Of a stretch of 64,000 nucleotides of DNA, positions 32,531 to 43,030 are shown piece after piece. The notes beneath the pieces were generated by a model that did not search any database, was not told the origin of the DNA, and was given only the letters and a program-made list of their open reading frames with translations. Location of the stretch: contig OX291549.1 of the NCBI GenBank assembly GCA_946406115.1, positions 21,413,901 to 21,477,900 of the forward strand, given 5' to 3'. Numbering within the stretch: the stretch's first letter is position 1; every line of letters begins with the position of its first letter. Made by a program: the position numbers and the translations under genes. The stretch comes from Apoda limacodes (lineage: Eukaryota > Arthropoda > Insecta > Lepidoptera > Limacodidae).

Positions 32531-33689
32531 TATGGCACGTGACTAGTATTTTATCAGTGATGTAACGTTAGTTTTCAATTTTTATCTATGCGCCAATAAA
32601 TCATTCTCAAATACATAACTAGTCGTTACGATTCCCAGTATAAAAAGGATTCAATGTTAATATTGACATTAAACGTTCATTTCAGCCTTTGTCAGAAATG
32701 AGAAATGTACTCGACATGTTATGATGGATTTCAACGAGATACCTCTGTGTATTACAAATATCCACAAAATCCGAGTATGATCCACTGTAGAGTCATTTCT
32801 TTTAATGTTCTATCGTTAAGAATAGAAGCAGTAGAAGTTTAAGGCATAATAACATGTCAACATTGGAATTAGGAAAAATCGTGTGACTGGATTTTAATAA
32901 AATGAAACATACCAAATTGTAGGTAGGTGGATAAAAATTCTGCTCTACAATTTTGGATCCTTGTATTTTTTTTTCTAAAATTAGTAGTTTTAAAGTAGCA
33001 TGTCAAAATATATCTATATACACGTGGAGGTATATTAGACATATCAGTTGGCAAATGAAAATTCGTTTTTCTGCAACTCAATACCTACAATTCGATAAAT
33101 CTTGGATCTCATTAGAGTTCATTTATATATTTTGCCGATTTTTGGCTAATTCCGTTGTACTATTATATATCGACAAAACACATAAAAAGACATTCTACAG
33201 ACGAGATATCGTAGTGGCACCAGAATGCTAATTCACTTCATGATTTTTTTATAACGATTTTAATTAGTACTTCAAAATCAGTGAACGAAATAATTGTTAT
33301 GGAATGGCACCTATTCCTTTTCTTATAGCATTTTTTTCCAGACAGTACTGAATGGTAAACTTAACTTCACAAAATTTTATTATACAGTCGTGACAGAGTA
33401 GGCCAAAAGCTAACAAAAAACACTCAGCGCGAGTTTGATTTGCAAGTCAAAGGTCTCCGCAAATTTGCGAATAAAATTCATGTATAAGTCATGTAACTAC
33501 TACCTAAAAGTATGGGATCTGTAGGGACTCGCGAAGTGGGCAATACAAAATACCTGTATGTTAAAAAAAAAAATAGACTCTATCTATCATTTACGTGATA
33601 AGATTTGAAAACTATAATAAGTTCTCGCAGTATAGATAGAGACGAAAAAAAACCGCAGTTTTATTTTAATAATATTTTATTTATATACA
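32531..33689. other. No supported gene
   Basis: AT-rich. Opposed open frames at 32869-33231 show no motif. Confidence 0.4.
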
Positions 33690-33870
33690 TATATCATCAA
33701 GGTTTTTATCCCCAGGAGGGGGTAAACGTTACTATATACACACCCACATTATAATGTGGTAGTCTGTTTTCAATAACCATGAAGTACTATTTGACAGGGG
33801 GTGAGCTCATCGCCGCAACACTGTCTCTGATGCAGTGTATCTGGACTTTGGCTTTACAAATCCCATACGT
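33690..33870 (-). repeat. GGACTAAAGTGGTTGGT-family repeat, diverged
   Basis: On the minus strand: 'gagacagtgttgcggcgatg', 'cacattataatgtgggtgtg' and the terminal 'ctggggataaaaacc', in the order seen at 23112 and 1805. The central GGACTAAAG word is lost. Confidence 0.5.
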
Positions 33871-34257
33871 TGTCAATTGGACAGGGAAAATAAAATTTGA
33901 TGGAATATCTCAGCACATTTACTATTTAAGTTAATTATTATTAAACCCATATAAGAGTAGTTTCCATTTTGATCAACAAGTTGTAAGGTTACGGTTACCT
34001 ATTACCTCGGAATTATTTATTCAGGTTCAGAAATAGTAAATAGAAATTGAGGACCAGGTCTGGACTGTTCAGCAAGTGGTCTATTGTTTTGAGCCCGCGG
34101 TCACGCACGGCAGCCTTTGCCATCTGACCGATAAAAACTGAAGAGAACATTTGGCCAATATCCTCTTATTGCTGTTCATTGCCATATTATTCTGCCGAGT
34201 GCTATAGGATATTTAACGTTTAGTTCCTAATGTTTTTGCAGTTGGGTTTACATTTTT

Positions 34258-34909
34258 GAAGTGAAAACTTCTTTAGCGGCGTTGTGCACTTTTTTTGGTA
34301 TGGGTAAAAATTATAGACTCGCGTCAGGTCACGTGTCCTGATCGTGAAAATTCGTAAGACGGATGGAGAGTAGACAGCTGGCGCGGCGTAGGAGAGGGAG
34401 TATCCCCCTCTCTTTCTACGGCGCGGCGAAAATGTATGCCTGCGCCTGCTGTTTCGTTTAGGCGGCGCAGGGCGCTTGCGAGAGTGGTCGTGTGTGTTTA
34501 TGTTACAACGTGGTACGCCCATCCATGGATGGTGACAGCTGATGGCTCGACCGTCTGTGTAGTGGCCATACTGCTGTGTATTCGTAAAATTCGTGTATAT
34601 AAAGTGTTTAAAATATGGAAATTGAACAAAGTGCATCTTTGTCTTTGTAAAATACGGAAACCGTAATGCCACGCCTATTATAATTTTTTTTTTAGTATTC
34701 GCGATTATGAGTAGTACAGGGAGGTTGGATATGGAATTTTAATTCTATGACAGATTGCGATGTCAAATATACTACGACAAAAAAGTAAATAAAAAAACAT
34801 TATTATTTCTTGACAATGTCAAAGACATGTCTTGTGACATATTTGAGTGTTAAGCGCGAATCGTGTGTAAAGGTTTTCACTTCTGCCGGCACTCCCGGAG
34901 TGCAACTCG
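34258..34909 (+). mobile_element. Helentron-like (HINE) repeat, copy B
   Basis: Inverted partner of 9876-10484. 5' subterminal repeat GAAGTGAAAAC (34258-34268), 3' complement GTTTTCACTTC (34873-34883), then hairpin GCACTCCCGGAGTGC (34889-34903) and end AACTCG followed by a T run. Relative to copy A it has about 45 extra bases near 34485-34530 ('ccatccatggatggtgac' region). Insertion beside T-rich sequence fits Helentron habits, but no Rep/helicase is present, so this would be a non-autonomous copy. A TATATAAAG box on the plus strand (34593-34601) is in the shared core. Confidence 0.6.
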
Positions 34910-35299
34910 TTTTTTTTTGTTATAGTTTCTTTTTTACTTTTTCTTCGAATCGCACTTCACAATTTTTTGTACCCTGTAGCCTTCGGCAATATCAGCATAG
35001 TACGCTTCTATGGTATTGATATTTTTATTCTCTATCTATCAGCAATATTCCCTGACCTTTTCAGCTTAAGGAAAAAGCTTGAATTTTTCAGGATAAGCTG
35101 TTCCATCTATGCCACTTTATCAGCTCCTGTTTGCGTTGGCAGTCATAATGATAAAAGCAAATTTCAGTTCGGGTTACTATTACTTCAATAAGTGTGTCTG
35201 CATTTTTGCCACATATGTCCAGAAACTGCTAACATCAGCTTCGACGTCAGCATTCGCGGCACTTAACTCGTTGTTCCTTTAGTCTCAAAAACTTGTTTA
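34910..35299. other. No supported gene
   Basis: T-rich start next to the Helentron-like end; then AT-rich sequence with two short open frames without motif. Confidence 0.4.
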
Positions 35300-35302
35300 T
35301 GA

Positions 35303-35733
35303 GGGCGCGTTCGTTTTAGGATGCAGAATCATTATTTTCATTACTTTTGGACCATCATCAATTTGTTTAGCATTGGTATCAAAAATATCAAAATTTTAGT
35401 TTCATCTGTGAAAAACTGTCATGCGTTCGTTAACGATAATTTTGTTATTTTTGTCACTTTTGCCACCGAAAAATGAAACCCATGGCTGAAGGTGGGATTT
35501 TTGTGTGAATCTGTCAAACTGTCTACACATATTCATTGTTTAGGTAGTGTGTGTGTGTGTTTTATCTTAGTGTGTGTACATCAACCGTTCGTTTTGTAGG
35601 TTTTGTTACCAAAAATTTTGTTTGTAACGTTTCAAAGCTACACGAACGGTAAGTGTCGCTGGCAAAACTGGCGTTATCAAAAGTGCTAAAAGTATCATTC
35701 ATGGGAACTCTTAATCCCAGAACGAACGCGCCC
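35303..35733. mobile_element. 431-bp inverted-repeat element (MITE)
   Basis: Left end GGGCGCGTTCGTTTTAGGAT (from 35303) and right end complementary to GGGCGCGTTCGTTCTGGGAT (to 35733): 13 bp perfect, about 18 of 20 overall. TGA directly flanks both sides (35300-35302 and 35734-35736), giving a possible 3-bp target duplication. No coding capacity. The 3-bp duplication would suit PIF/Harbinger or Zator, but the family is unassigned. Confidence 0.6.
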
Positions 35734-36600
35734 TGAATGATATTGTGTACTAGCAGGAAGCCTACTTCCTCAGTTATCGATTGTTTACTTTACTACCTAC
35801 CCATATGGTTTTCTCCACATCTCTACAATTTTCCGTAAAATGGCTTTGATATTCTGGCCGGTACGAGAGCTATCCTCGATGCCCTGCCTTTTCCATTAAA
35901 TTTATTCAACTACTTTTGAATAGAAGACAACGAAAGGGCAGACCTTGACTAGTTAAAAGTTTCAAAACAATCCGACGTTTAAATTTGTTCAAAGTGGAAA
36001 ATTTCTCGCTTATATAAACTGCTTATATTAACGGTGTTAATGTTTTTACAGGATTTAAAATTTACAGGTAAATTAATCATCGTTATTTTTTGCCGACTTG
36101 CCCAGAAGGAGGGAAATTTTTTTTTCGCGAATGAATGTATGTGGGTATATCCGTTCCATTGTGAGCTCCTGTAGCCTAAGTGGCTGCACCGACTTCGATG
36201 AATGAGATCTTAAATGAAATTTATTTATCTTCCGAGTGTATAAAATAGTCAAGTGCAAGTTGAAAAAAAGTAACCTGTAACCTATTAGATAAATAACGTT
36301 CAGTACATTAAACTTTTCACACCATTTCATTATGGCGGATGAAGTTATATACTACAATAATAGTGGAACAAACTTTTCTGACCCGGTGGAAATATCTTAT
36401 TTTCTGAAGTCGCTAGTTAGTTACAACACTTGTATTCATTAGCAGTTGTGTAGTTCTACAAAGGGTCTTCTTAATTTAACTTTTTTGTCTCTAACTTCGA
36501 ACTATCGTTTTATAAGACCTAGATCCAGCTGAAGCTTATCTGCTAAATAGTTACCCTAAATAAATAAATAACTTACTTTTTTCAGTAAATTCAAATGTTT
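35734..36600. other. No supported gene
   Basis: AT-rich; an 85-codon minus frame at 36073-36330 has no motif. 'tataaaatagtcaagtgcaa' (36238) resembles the start of the GTTCCGTACC repeat. Confidence 0.35.
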
Positions 36601-36605
36601 TTTCA

Positions 36606-36820
36606 ACATACTTGCTCCCTTTAAAGCAGCCTTTACTGCACCGTTTAAAGCATCTAAATAGCGGTTATTATGCACTTGTGCGATAATAAGAATTACTTTA
36701 CAGATTTTTTTAATTTTTTATACCACACTTGCTCATAAAGCAGTTCACTGCACCGTTTTCAGATTGTTAATTGCAGCCATTACGCTCTTGTGCGGTAGTG
36801 ACAATTTATCTTTTTATTGT
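36606..36820 (+). repeat. Diverged direct duplication, ~117-bp period
   Basis: 36606-36710 and 36723-36820 share, in order, 'acttgctc', 'aaagcag', 'actgcaccgttt', 'gttatta/gttaatt', 'cttgtgcg' and 'ataa/gacaat' followed by T-rich sequence. Each is about 100 bp; similarity is clearly imperfect, so the duplication is old. Confidence 0.55.
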
Positions 36821-38090
36821 CGTTTAAGTGTGTTGAATACACTCGTATGACACTCGTGAGCTCCGTTCAATACACACTCTGCAACTCCAAACCTCGCCTG
36901 TATTGATAGCCTAGCACACTTGAATCATAATATACCATCAGTTAGGTAGTTGCTTACTTGTACAAAAACTATTTTTTGTGTTGCGTGTTTCACAAGTACG
37001 TCTCTATCGTTAAGCAGTCGTTTTATATGCTGATAATCTTTATATCCAGCTTAAGCTTCTAGCTTATCAGTGACTTCGGTTCAGAGATCTTTACTTCGCC
37101 TTTTATATCACTGTCTAATGTACCTACAACATTAGAAAAAGAAGAAGTATTGATTATATACCTTGTATTTCTTGCATTTATTTAGTGACACTCGCGTTCT
37201 AGTTGCACACTATATTCTGTGTCTAGAATTAGATACACTGACGACTTAAAATAACTTGTCACTTACATAGACGACAATGTTTCCTAAACTGCACTTGATA
37301 GCATTTAGCGAATACTGTTTTTATTTTATGAGGTAATAATAAAAATACTTTACATGTCATGAGGGAAGGATAGCGGAAGTATTTTTTTAACCGACTTTAA
37401 ATATATATATATATATTATTGTACATAATAATTTCAAAAGACATTATATAAAAAGAAAAGATGTAGCTAGGTAAGCTTATTTATATTCAGAAATTTCTCC
37501 CAGCAGACCTTTGTAGGGGATGAGAAACTAGTCTATTCTATATAACTATAATTAACAGCAGTTTTTTTTTTTAATTTTTAATTGTTACCTTTTTAGTTCT
37601 AATTTTTTCGGTTTTTGTTTTTTTCTATAGCGAACATCATTATTTATATAAGCATCAAATTTTATTGCTCTACTTCTAATAGGTTTTGTAAACAATTAGG
37701 TACTTCGTTTTAGGGAAAGACATGGCGAATCTATAAGAGTTCTTTGTTTGGCTATGGAACACAAAAAAAATTATGTCAATCAGATAATGGGTGCTCGATT
37801 TTTAAGCATTTTTACTTCTAACAGACAGTCAGTACGAAGTTAAGATTATGTAAGGATAAGTCTGGTTTTCAGACTGGGGTGTAAAAGTGAGATGGCCTAT
37901 AAAAAGCTTCACCAGGTATAAAGCTATCAAGATAAGGAAAATGCTAACAGTATATTCTACTTCCTACTTTTGCTATAAACGTGAAAGTTAAATGTGTTAG
38001 TAGGTTTGTAAGGTTGTTCTACGCTGCAACAACTCAACCGATTTGGATGTAATTTGGAATTTAGATAGCTTATGCCCTTAGTTACCATAT
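36821..38090. other. No supported gene; TA microsatellite
   Basis: A TA run lies at about 37400-37417. 37244-37310 ('gtcacttacatagacgacaa') is similar to 46908-46935 ('gtcacttaaatagacgacaa'), so a dispersed repeat of unknown type is present at both places. No gene. Confidence 0.4.
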
Positions 38091-38094
38091 AAAC

Positions 38095-38350
38095 TCCCTC
38101 GCAGCCCAGTTGGTAGTGTGGCCAGCTACTGTACGGAGGATGTGGGTTTTATTCCCTCACTGGACTAACATCTATGTCATAAAATAAAAAATTGTGTTTT
38201 CTGGAGACTGGGTGCATATGATATGTATGTATTTACTTTACAAAAAAAAGTTATATTTATGTATTTGTATCCGTTGTCTGGTACCCATAACACAATCTTT
38301 GCTTACTTTGGGGCTAGACGGCGTTGTGTTTTTATAAATATTTATTATTT
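38095..38350 (+). mobile_element. tRNA-derived SINE
   Basis: Head 'cgcagcccagttggtagtgt' with A-box-like tract, and 'gtgggttttattccctcact' (decayed B box). Body 'gtgttttctggagactgggt', then 'ggtacccataacacaatctt' and 'ggggctagacggcgttgtgt', closing with an ATTTATTATT tail. Same family as 4358, opposite strand. Confidence 0.75.
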
Positions 38351-38369
38351 ATTATTATATTATACTAGA

Positions 38370-38645
38370 CTTTGCCAGTGGCTCCGCCCACCCTAAATTC
38401 GGCGTGGAATGCCTTAATTAACTCCAATTTATTAATTAATTAGTTATACCAATAAATTGCTATAGGTGCAGCAATAGTTCATTTAACTCTGTTATAGTTA
38501 TTCCGACAGGAACCTTGAATTTTTAGGGATAAAAAGCAGCCTATATGGTATTCCAGGACCTAACTTATATGTATGCCAAGTTTTATCCCGATCCGTCCAG
38601 TGGTTAAAGCGTAACAAACATCCATCCAGAGATATAATATTAAGA
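38370..38645 (-). repeat. RTE-associated 3' repeat
   Basis: 'gtggctccgcccaccctaaa' + 'ttcggcgtgg', 'gggataaaaagcagcctata', 'ccgatccgtccagtggttaa' and 'acatccatccagagatataa'. This is the common insect pattern of a short repeat whose minus strand starts with small-repeat lead-in and ends in 'gctagt'-like sequence. Confidence 0.5.
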
Positions 38646-38934
38646 GATATAAATTCATTCAAGAAAAGTTTGCGCAGAATTAACTATAATCGATATGTTA
38701 CAAACTTGTTTTTCCTGTATTTTTATTTAACATCAGAAAAAAATATGTCAATATTCTGGTACGTCGGTAGAGATAAAAATGCGTTTGAAGATTTTCAGCT
38801 TCAGGATAATAATTATATTCGTTTACTCTGATACGAAGATGTTTACTTACTTACCTACCCTTATTGGCATGAAATACAGATTTATATAAATTTTCCGTCT
38901 TCTTCCTCACTTGACTATGATTTCTTTTTGTTTT

Positions 38935-39170
38935 AGTTAATGCATGTCCGTTGCTGAACATAGGACTCTTTCAATGATTCCCGCGACGTATACGAGACTT
39001 TTTAGGATAAGCAAAGCTAATCTGGCAGTTTACAGGTAATTTGTCGCAGAACCGATGGCTGTTGAGTACGGAGACCACGAATGGGTAAGCGCAGCGTGGG
39101 TTACCCTGAGAGTCAGATGGACAAATGACCTAAAAAGAAGCTGGATTTGTCTAGATGAGCAAATAACATA
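38935..39170. pseudogene. RTE-type LINE fragments in opposed orientation
   Basis: 38945-38990 ('ccgttgctgaacataggact', 'ttcaatgattcccgcgacg') is the minus-strand 3' end of RTE-type elements. 39040-39155 ('gtcgcagaaccgatggctgt', 'ggagaccacgaatgggtaag', 'cgcagcgtgggttaccctga') is the plus-strand C-terminal coding region, which normally precedes that end. So one part has been inverted. Too decayed to translate. Confidence 0.5.
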
Positions 39171-39216
39171 TATAGAGGGGTATATATATTATTTGCTCAT
39201 CCAGACAAATCCAGCT
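39139..39216. repeat. 28-bp inverted repeat with 22-nt spacer
   Basis: Left arm 39139-39166 begins AGCTGGATTTGTCTAGATGA; right arm 39189-39216 is its complement with one mismatch. The spacer is AT-rich with a GAGGGG core. The left arm belongs to the RTE fragment, so the right arm is a local inverted copy of it. Directly after, 'ttacctttaagc' is tandemly repeated (about 39219-39243). Confidence 0.85.
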
Positions 39217-39329
39217 ACTTACCTTTAAGCTTACCTTTAAGCTCAAAACGTGTCAATTACGAGCACTGCGAGGCGAGGGCGATTCAGACCAACAACAACG
39301 GATTGTGGACTTGAAAAAAGTATCTCTGA

Positions 39330-39845
39330 CATCTCTGTGCGGATGCACCAGGATACCAGCTTGGTCCATTTAACTCAGTTGAACGAGGGACTGTGAGAAT
39401 CAAACCCTTATTACAAGCCGTATCCAACCCTTAATCTAAGGGGAGACTTTGCCTCCATTGTGTGTTCTCACGCTTGTATAATGGGATGTGTTTTGAGGAA
39501 TTGTTCGAAATGATGCCCATGGCTACTTTCTACCACCGCACCGCTCGCCATCGGCAGAGAATTCATACTCACATCTCAGAACCTAAATGGTCACGTACAC
39601 TGCGGTTACAGATAAATTTCTTCTAGCGAAGGCGTAGGTTGCGGAATGAGCTCCCTGCCAAGGTTTTTTTGAGGACTATATAGTCAATACAGTATGGGGT
39701 TCTTCAAGAAAGAAGTTATTGGATTTTTAAAGGGTTGGCAATGAGCGAGTGATGCTCCTGGTTTTGCAAGCGTACATTATATGAGCTGTGGTGACCGCTT
39801 ACCATCAGGCGAACTGTAAGCTTGTTTGTCACCTTAGTAGGTTAA
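39330..39845 (+). pseudogene. Jockey-type LINE 3' end, C-terminal RT and tail
   Basis: 'tgacatctctgtgcggatgc' aligns with 14361 in the LINE at 12935; 'ttgcctccattgtgtgttct', 'tgtataatgggatgtgtttt' and 'gaggaattgttcgaaatgat' continue the C-terminus. After 'gagctccctgccaagg' comes the full tail 'gggttcttcaagaaagaagt' to 'gcttgtttgtcaccttag'. 5'-truncated and frameshifted. Confidence 0.7.
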
Positions 39846-40069
39846 GCAAAAATTAGTCTTGTTGACGTACGCAGATTTACTCATGATGGTTTTTTTCCCC
39901 GGAAAGCTTATGGTGTGAACAATCTACTTTAGGAATTAAGAAAAAGATTGATTGGTACAAGCTGGGTTTAATCATCTGGCCATAGTACACCACACTGGCC
40001 CTGCGTGAATTGGGGGAATTTGTTGAACTAGTGGCCTTTTGACTGATATAATTGGTAAGCTACCCATAA

Positions 40070-40235
40070 GACAATATGGGGTTCTTCAAGAAAGAGGTTA
40101 TTAGATTTTTAAAGTGTCGGCAACACGCGAGTGATACCCTTGGTGTTGCAAGCATCCATAGGCTACGGTGGCCGCTTACCATCAGGCGGACCGTGAGCTT
40201 GTTTGCCACCTTAGTGGTATGAAAAAAAAAAAAAG
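40070..40235 (+). mobile_element. Jockey-type LINE 3' tail
   Basis: 'tatggggttcttcaagaaag' to 'gtttgccaccttagtggtat' and a poly-A run. Only the last ~150 bp, so a severely 5'-truncated insertion. Confidence 0.7.
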
Positions 40236-40332
40236 GACCTGGCTAGCAAATGATGTCACATCAAAGCAGCCAGGTTCAATAATTTAACGACCATAGGATG
40301 GAGAAGCCCTGAAAACTATGCTTCTACACAGA

Positions 40333-40378
40333 AACCTGTCCAATGACTGACCACGCCCGGCGTTGCTATAGTTTTAAA
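40333..40378 (-). repeat. 5S rRNA-like repeat fragment 3
   Basis: Minus strand 'agcaacgccgggcgtggtca' followed by 'gtcattggacaggt'; the same 5S-like core as at 15047, shorter and more diverged at both sides. Confidence 0.5.
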
Positions 40379-40589
40379 TAGACGAATGTTTGTGGGCCAC
40401 TAGCTATATAACGTATATAACCATATGTAAAAATAATTGTTTTGCTAACAAATTGGTCCTGCACAAAGTACATAGCTGCATTGTGTACTTAGGTTAAATT
40501 TACTTAACACTGTGCATGCAAATAACTAGAATAAACGTCACACACAAGAGCATTATAATCAACAGATAATTGCGGCTTGAAACTGGATA

Positions 40590-40834
40590 GTTTCACCCGC
40601 AGGCGTGTAGCAACTCGTAGCAAACTGAGGTGACCCGGCCATCGCTACGCCGATGCTACGCCGCTACGCGTCTACGGCTCTACACGGCTACGCCACTCGT
40701 CGCCCGACTGCCTGGCGCCTCGAACGCGTTTTTCAACGTTTTTCTCCAAATTTCGTTTTCCGCGCCAAACAATAACAAATTCTAACTTAAATTTGACTGA
40801 TAAGTATGTGTTAAGTGTACTAAAGGTGGTCAGT
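40590..40834 (+). promoter_or_regulatory. GC-rich leader, candidate promoter/5' UTR
   Basis: An island of high GC and CpG (40600-40770) in an AT-rich region, with repeated CTACG words ('gctacgccgatgctacgccg'). It is followed by a less GC-rich stretch ending in the ATG at 40835. No TATA box stands out. CTACG-rich sequence can also be repeat-derived, so this is not proof of a promoter. Confidence 0.35.
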
Positions 40835-40923
40835 ATGAAGGGCAGACACCAATTTCGGCGTAGATTCAGTCTTCAGCCCTCTTTTATGAAAGAGGAGCAC
40901 GAGGAAGAGAGAAGGCCCCACAG
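40835..40923 (+). CDS. Candidate first coding exon of an unknown host gene
   Basis: ATG at 40835 opens 29 codons: MKGRHQFRRRFSLQPSFMKE followed by an acidic/basic tail EHEEERRPH. The sequence then reads CACAG|GTGATTAAT, a good insect splice donor (CAG|GTGA) at 40923/40924; without splicing the frame stops two codons later. The RRRFSL tract would suit a basophilic kinase site. It is not similar to any mobile element protein that I recognise, and the flanks lack repeats for several hundred bases. I cannot name the gene. It could also be a chance 30-codon frame. No second exon is identifiable in the window. Confidence 0.35.
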
Positions 40924-41785
40924 GTGATTAATTACGCTTCATTTAGCACGAAATAAATAGCAGTTAATAATGTATTATTTTTCTTAGTAGGCATACTAGA
41001 GTTTCGTAGACATCTGCGTATTTGTATAATTTCGTAGCGCCTTCGTTAGACGGTTTGTTTAGATTTTTATAATGCAGACATTGTTTTTATTCAATTAGTC
41101 AATTCACAAAGTCGACTTTGATTAGTTTATTTTAATATTCTTACTTAAGAAGACTTTGAAATAATTAAGTGTTTTTTTACTTTGACGTAATATTCTTTTT
41201 CTTTTAAAAAAAGATGGTTGCGGTAATTTCTTTTATGTATTAAGTACCCAGCTGTATGTATATATCGTTGGCGTATTTGATTTTTTTTTTTCGGTCTGTT
41301 TTTTGTATTTAGTTGATACTTTAACGCACCCAGTTTTTTTTAATATTGAAGTATTAAATTTATTATTAGTTGTATTAGTTATTCCTGAGCAAAATTACAA
41401 AAAAATATTGTTTAGTTCATAATATTTTTTTGTGAATCAATTACTGTTTTAAAATCAATAAAAGATATCTTTTGACTTATTTTATTTTTACTTTGTCTCT
41501 GTTAATTTTCTGCTGATCGCAAATGGAAACTAATCCAATCGGAAATGAGGTTCGGATGCAATTTGACACCTCTTTGTTCACGACACAATTTGCTGTCGAG
41601 TCTTGCTGAGTAATTGCTCGTTCGTTACCATAAAATTATTGTATACTATTTATGAGAACTGATAAGAATTATAAATAATCAAGAATTGAAAATAGAATTG
41701 TTGCTGGGTTTGATTTTTAGTAGAAAAGACAATTTGATTAGGAGATAACTTGAGCTAAAAATTAAAGTAAAATTAAATAAAGCTA
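40924..41785. other. AT-rich stretch, possible intron 1
   Basis: Unusually free of recognisable repeats compared with its surroundings and rich in T runs. This is what a first intron beside a promoter often looks like; inference only. Confidence 0.3.
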
Positions 41786-41792
41786 GACTAGG

Positions 41793-42000
41793 ACCGAGTA
41801 GCGCAGTGGTAGAGCGTGCGGCTGTAATGTTAAAAGTCGCGGGTTTGATTTCCAGTAAAGGACAACCAATATTTTACAGTTAGTTAATGAGTTTTCTGAA
41901 ATCTGGTTGGTACACGAAACGGCGATAGTACCATCTTTCGCGTTTGTAGACCACCACCATCGGTGAAACGTGAATGTTACGGGCAATAAGTTTGTAACAT
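41793..42000 (+). mobile_element. tRNA-headed SINE of a third family
   Basis: Head 'ggaccgagtagcgcagtggt' + 'agagcgtgcggctg' is very tRNA-like, and 'gtcgcgggtttgatttccag' contains a B-box variant. The head lacks paired acceptor stems, so it is not a tRNA gene. The body ('tctggttggtacacgaaacg', 'gtagaccaccaccatcggtg') is not shared with the other SINEs here. Confidence 0.65.
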
Positions 42001-42174
42001 TTTGACCACACCTTCTGGGATTAGTTTCGTGATGATTATATTTAGACTAGCTTTGGGAAATATGTATAAAGTCTGTGTTTTACATTTTTTTTAGTTGAAA
42101 GTTTAATAAGTGCAATATGCACCGTTTTACAGAATTCGGCGTTCAACAACTCCTTCAAGGTGGGTTTTTCAGTA

Positions 42175-42400
42175 GAACATCACATCCATACGAATATTAT
42201 AAATGCAAAAGTAACTCTATCTTTCAGTTTGTGTGTCTCCTATCACTTCACGCTTAAACTGCTGTACCGATTAAGATAGTTTGACTCCTGGGAAAGGACA
42301 TAGGCTACTTAAAAACGTCAAGTGTGAGTCCATTTTATTTTTGTATAATTGAAGAGTTGCCGTAGAAAACCAAATGTCCGGCGTGTGCTGTCTTTACAGA
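42175..42400 (+). repeat. RTE-associated 3' repeat
   Basis: 'tattataaatgcaaaagtaa', 'cacgcttaaactgctgtacc', 'ctcctgggaaaggacatagg' and 'gtcaagtgtgagtcc' match the family at 21681. It is cut after 'ccaaatgtccggcgtgtgct'. Confidence 0.5.
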
Positions 42401-42755
42401 AGGCGTTTAAAAATATTTTAGATGTGTGATACCCACTTTTCGATTCAGGGACCCGTTTGCGAAATATTAGGCTTTAAATTTCTAACTTTTATTAAAGTCA
42501 AATGCGCCCCCCCGGGCAACCACAGAACCCTACACTGCGCGTTATCCGACACGCATTTGGCCGTGTGTTTGTAATGCAATTGCTTTTCTGAATTTTTCTG
42601 GGCATTTAAATTAAATGTGAATATTATATAAGAAGTACCTCAACCCTTAAAGTTATAGTTGAAGTAAAATCTAAAACACATATCAAGTGATTTATAAAAA
42701 TATACACAAAAAACTTCAATGCAATCGGTCTGTCGATTTAACCGTCTAGACATGC

Positions 42756-42776
42756 GATGGACACACACACACACAC
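42756..42776 (+). repeat. CA microsatellite
   Basis: Run of CA dinucleotides, about 9 units. Confidence 0.85.
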
Positions 42777-42839
42777 TCAAACTGAATATTATGAACGAAC
42801 ACAATACACATATGACTTCTCATAGCTCCCTTATCCTTG

Positions 42840-43030
42840 GAAATAATGGAATGAGCTTCCTGCCAAGGTTTTCTCTAAGGACTACAGTATGGGGTTCTTC
42901 AAAAAAGAAGTTATTAGATTTCTGAAGGGTCGGCAACGCGCAAGTGATACTCCTGGTGTTGCAAGCGTCCATAGGCTACGGTGACCGCTTACCATCAGGC
43001 GGGCCGTAAGCTTGTTTGCCACCTTATATG
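42840..43030 (+). mobile_element. Jockey-type LINE 3' tail
   Basis: 'ggaatgagcttcctgccaag' + 'gttttctctaaggactacag', then 'gggttcttcaaaaaagaagt' to 'gcttgtttgccacctta'. One of the best copies of the family tail; useful as reference for the missing tail at 14693. Confidence 0.75.

Noticed and set aside
41793..41866. tRNA gene
   Set aside because: A and B boxes are present but acceptor and anticodon stems do not pair properly and the sequence continues as a SINE body. The same holds for the heads near 4530-4592, 25215-25300, 38095-38165 and 43920-43985.
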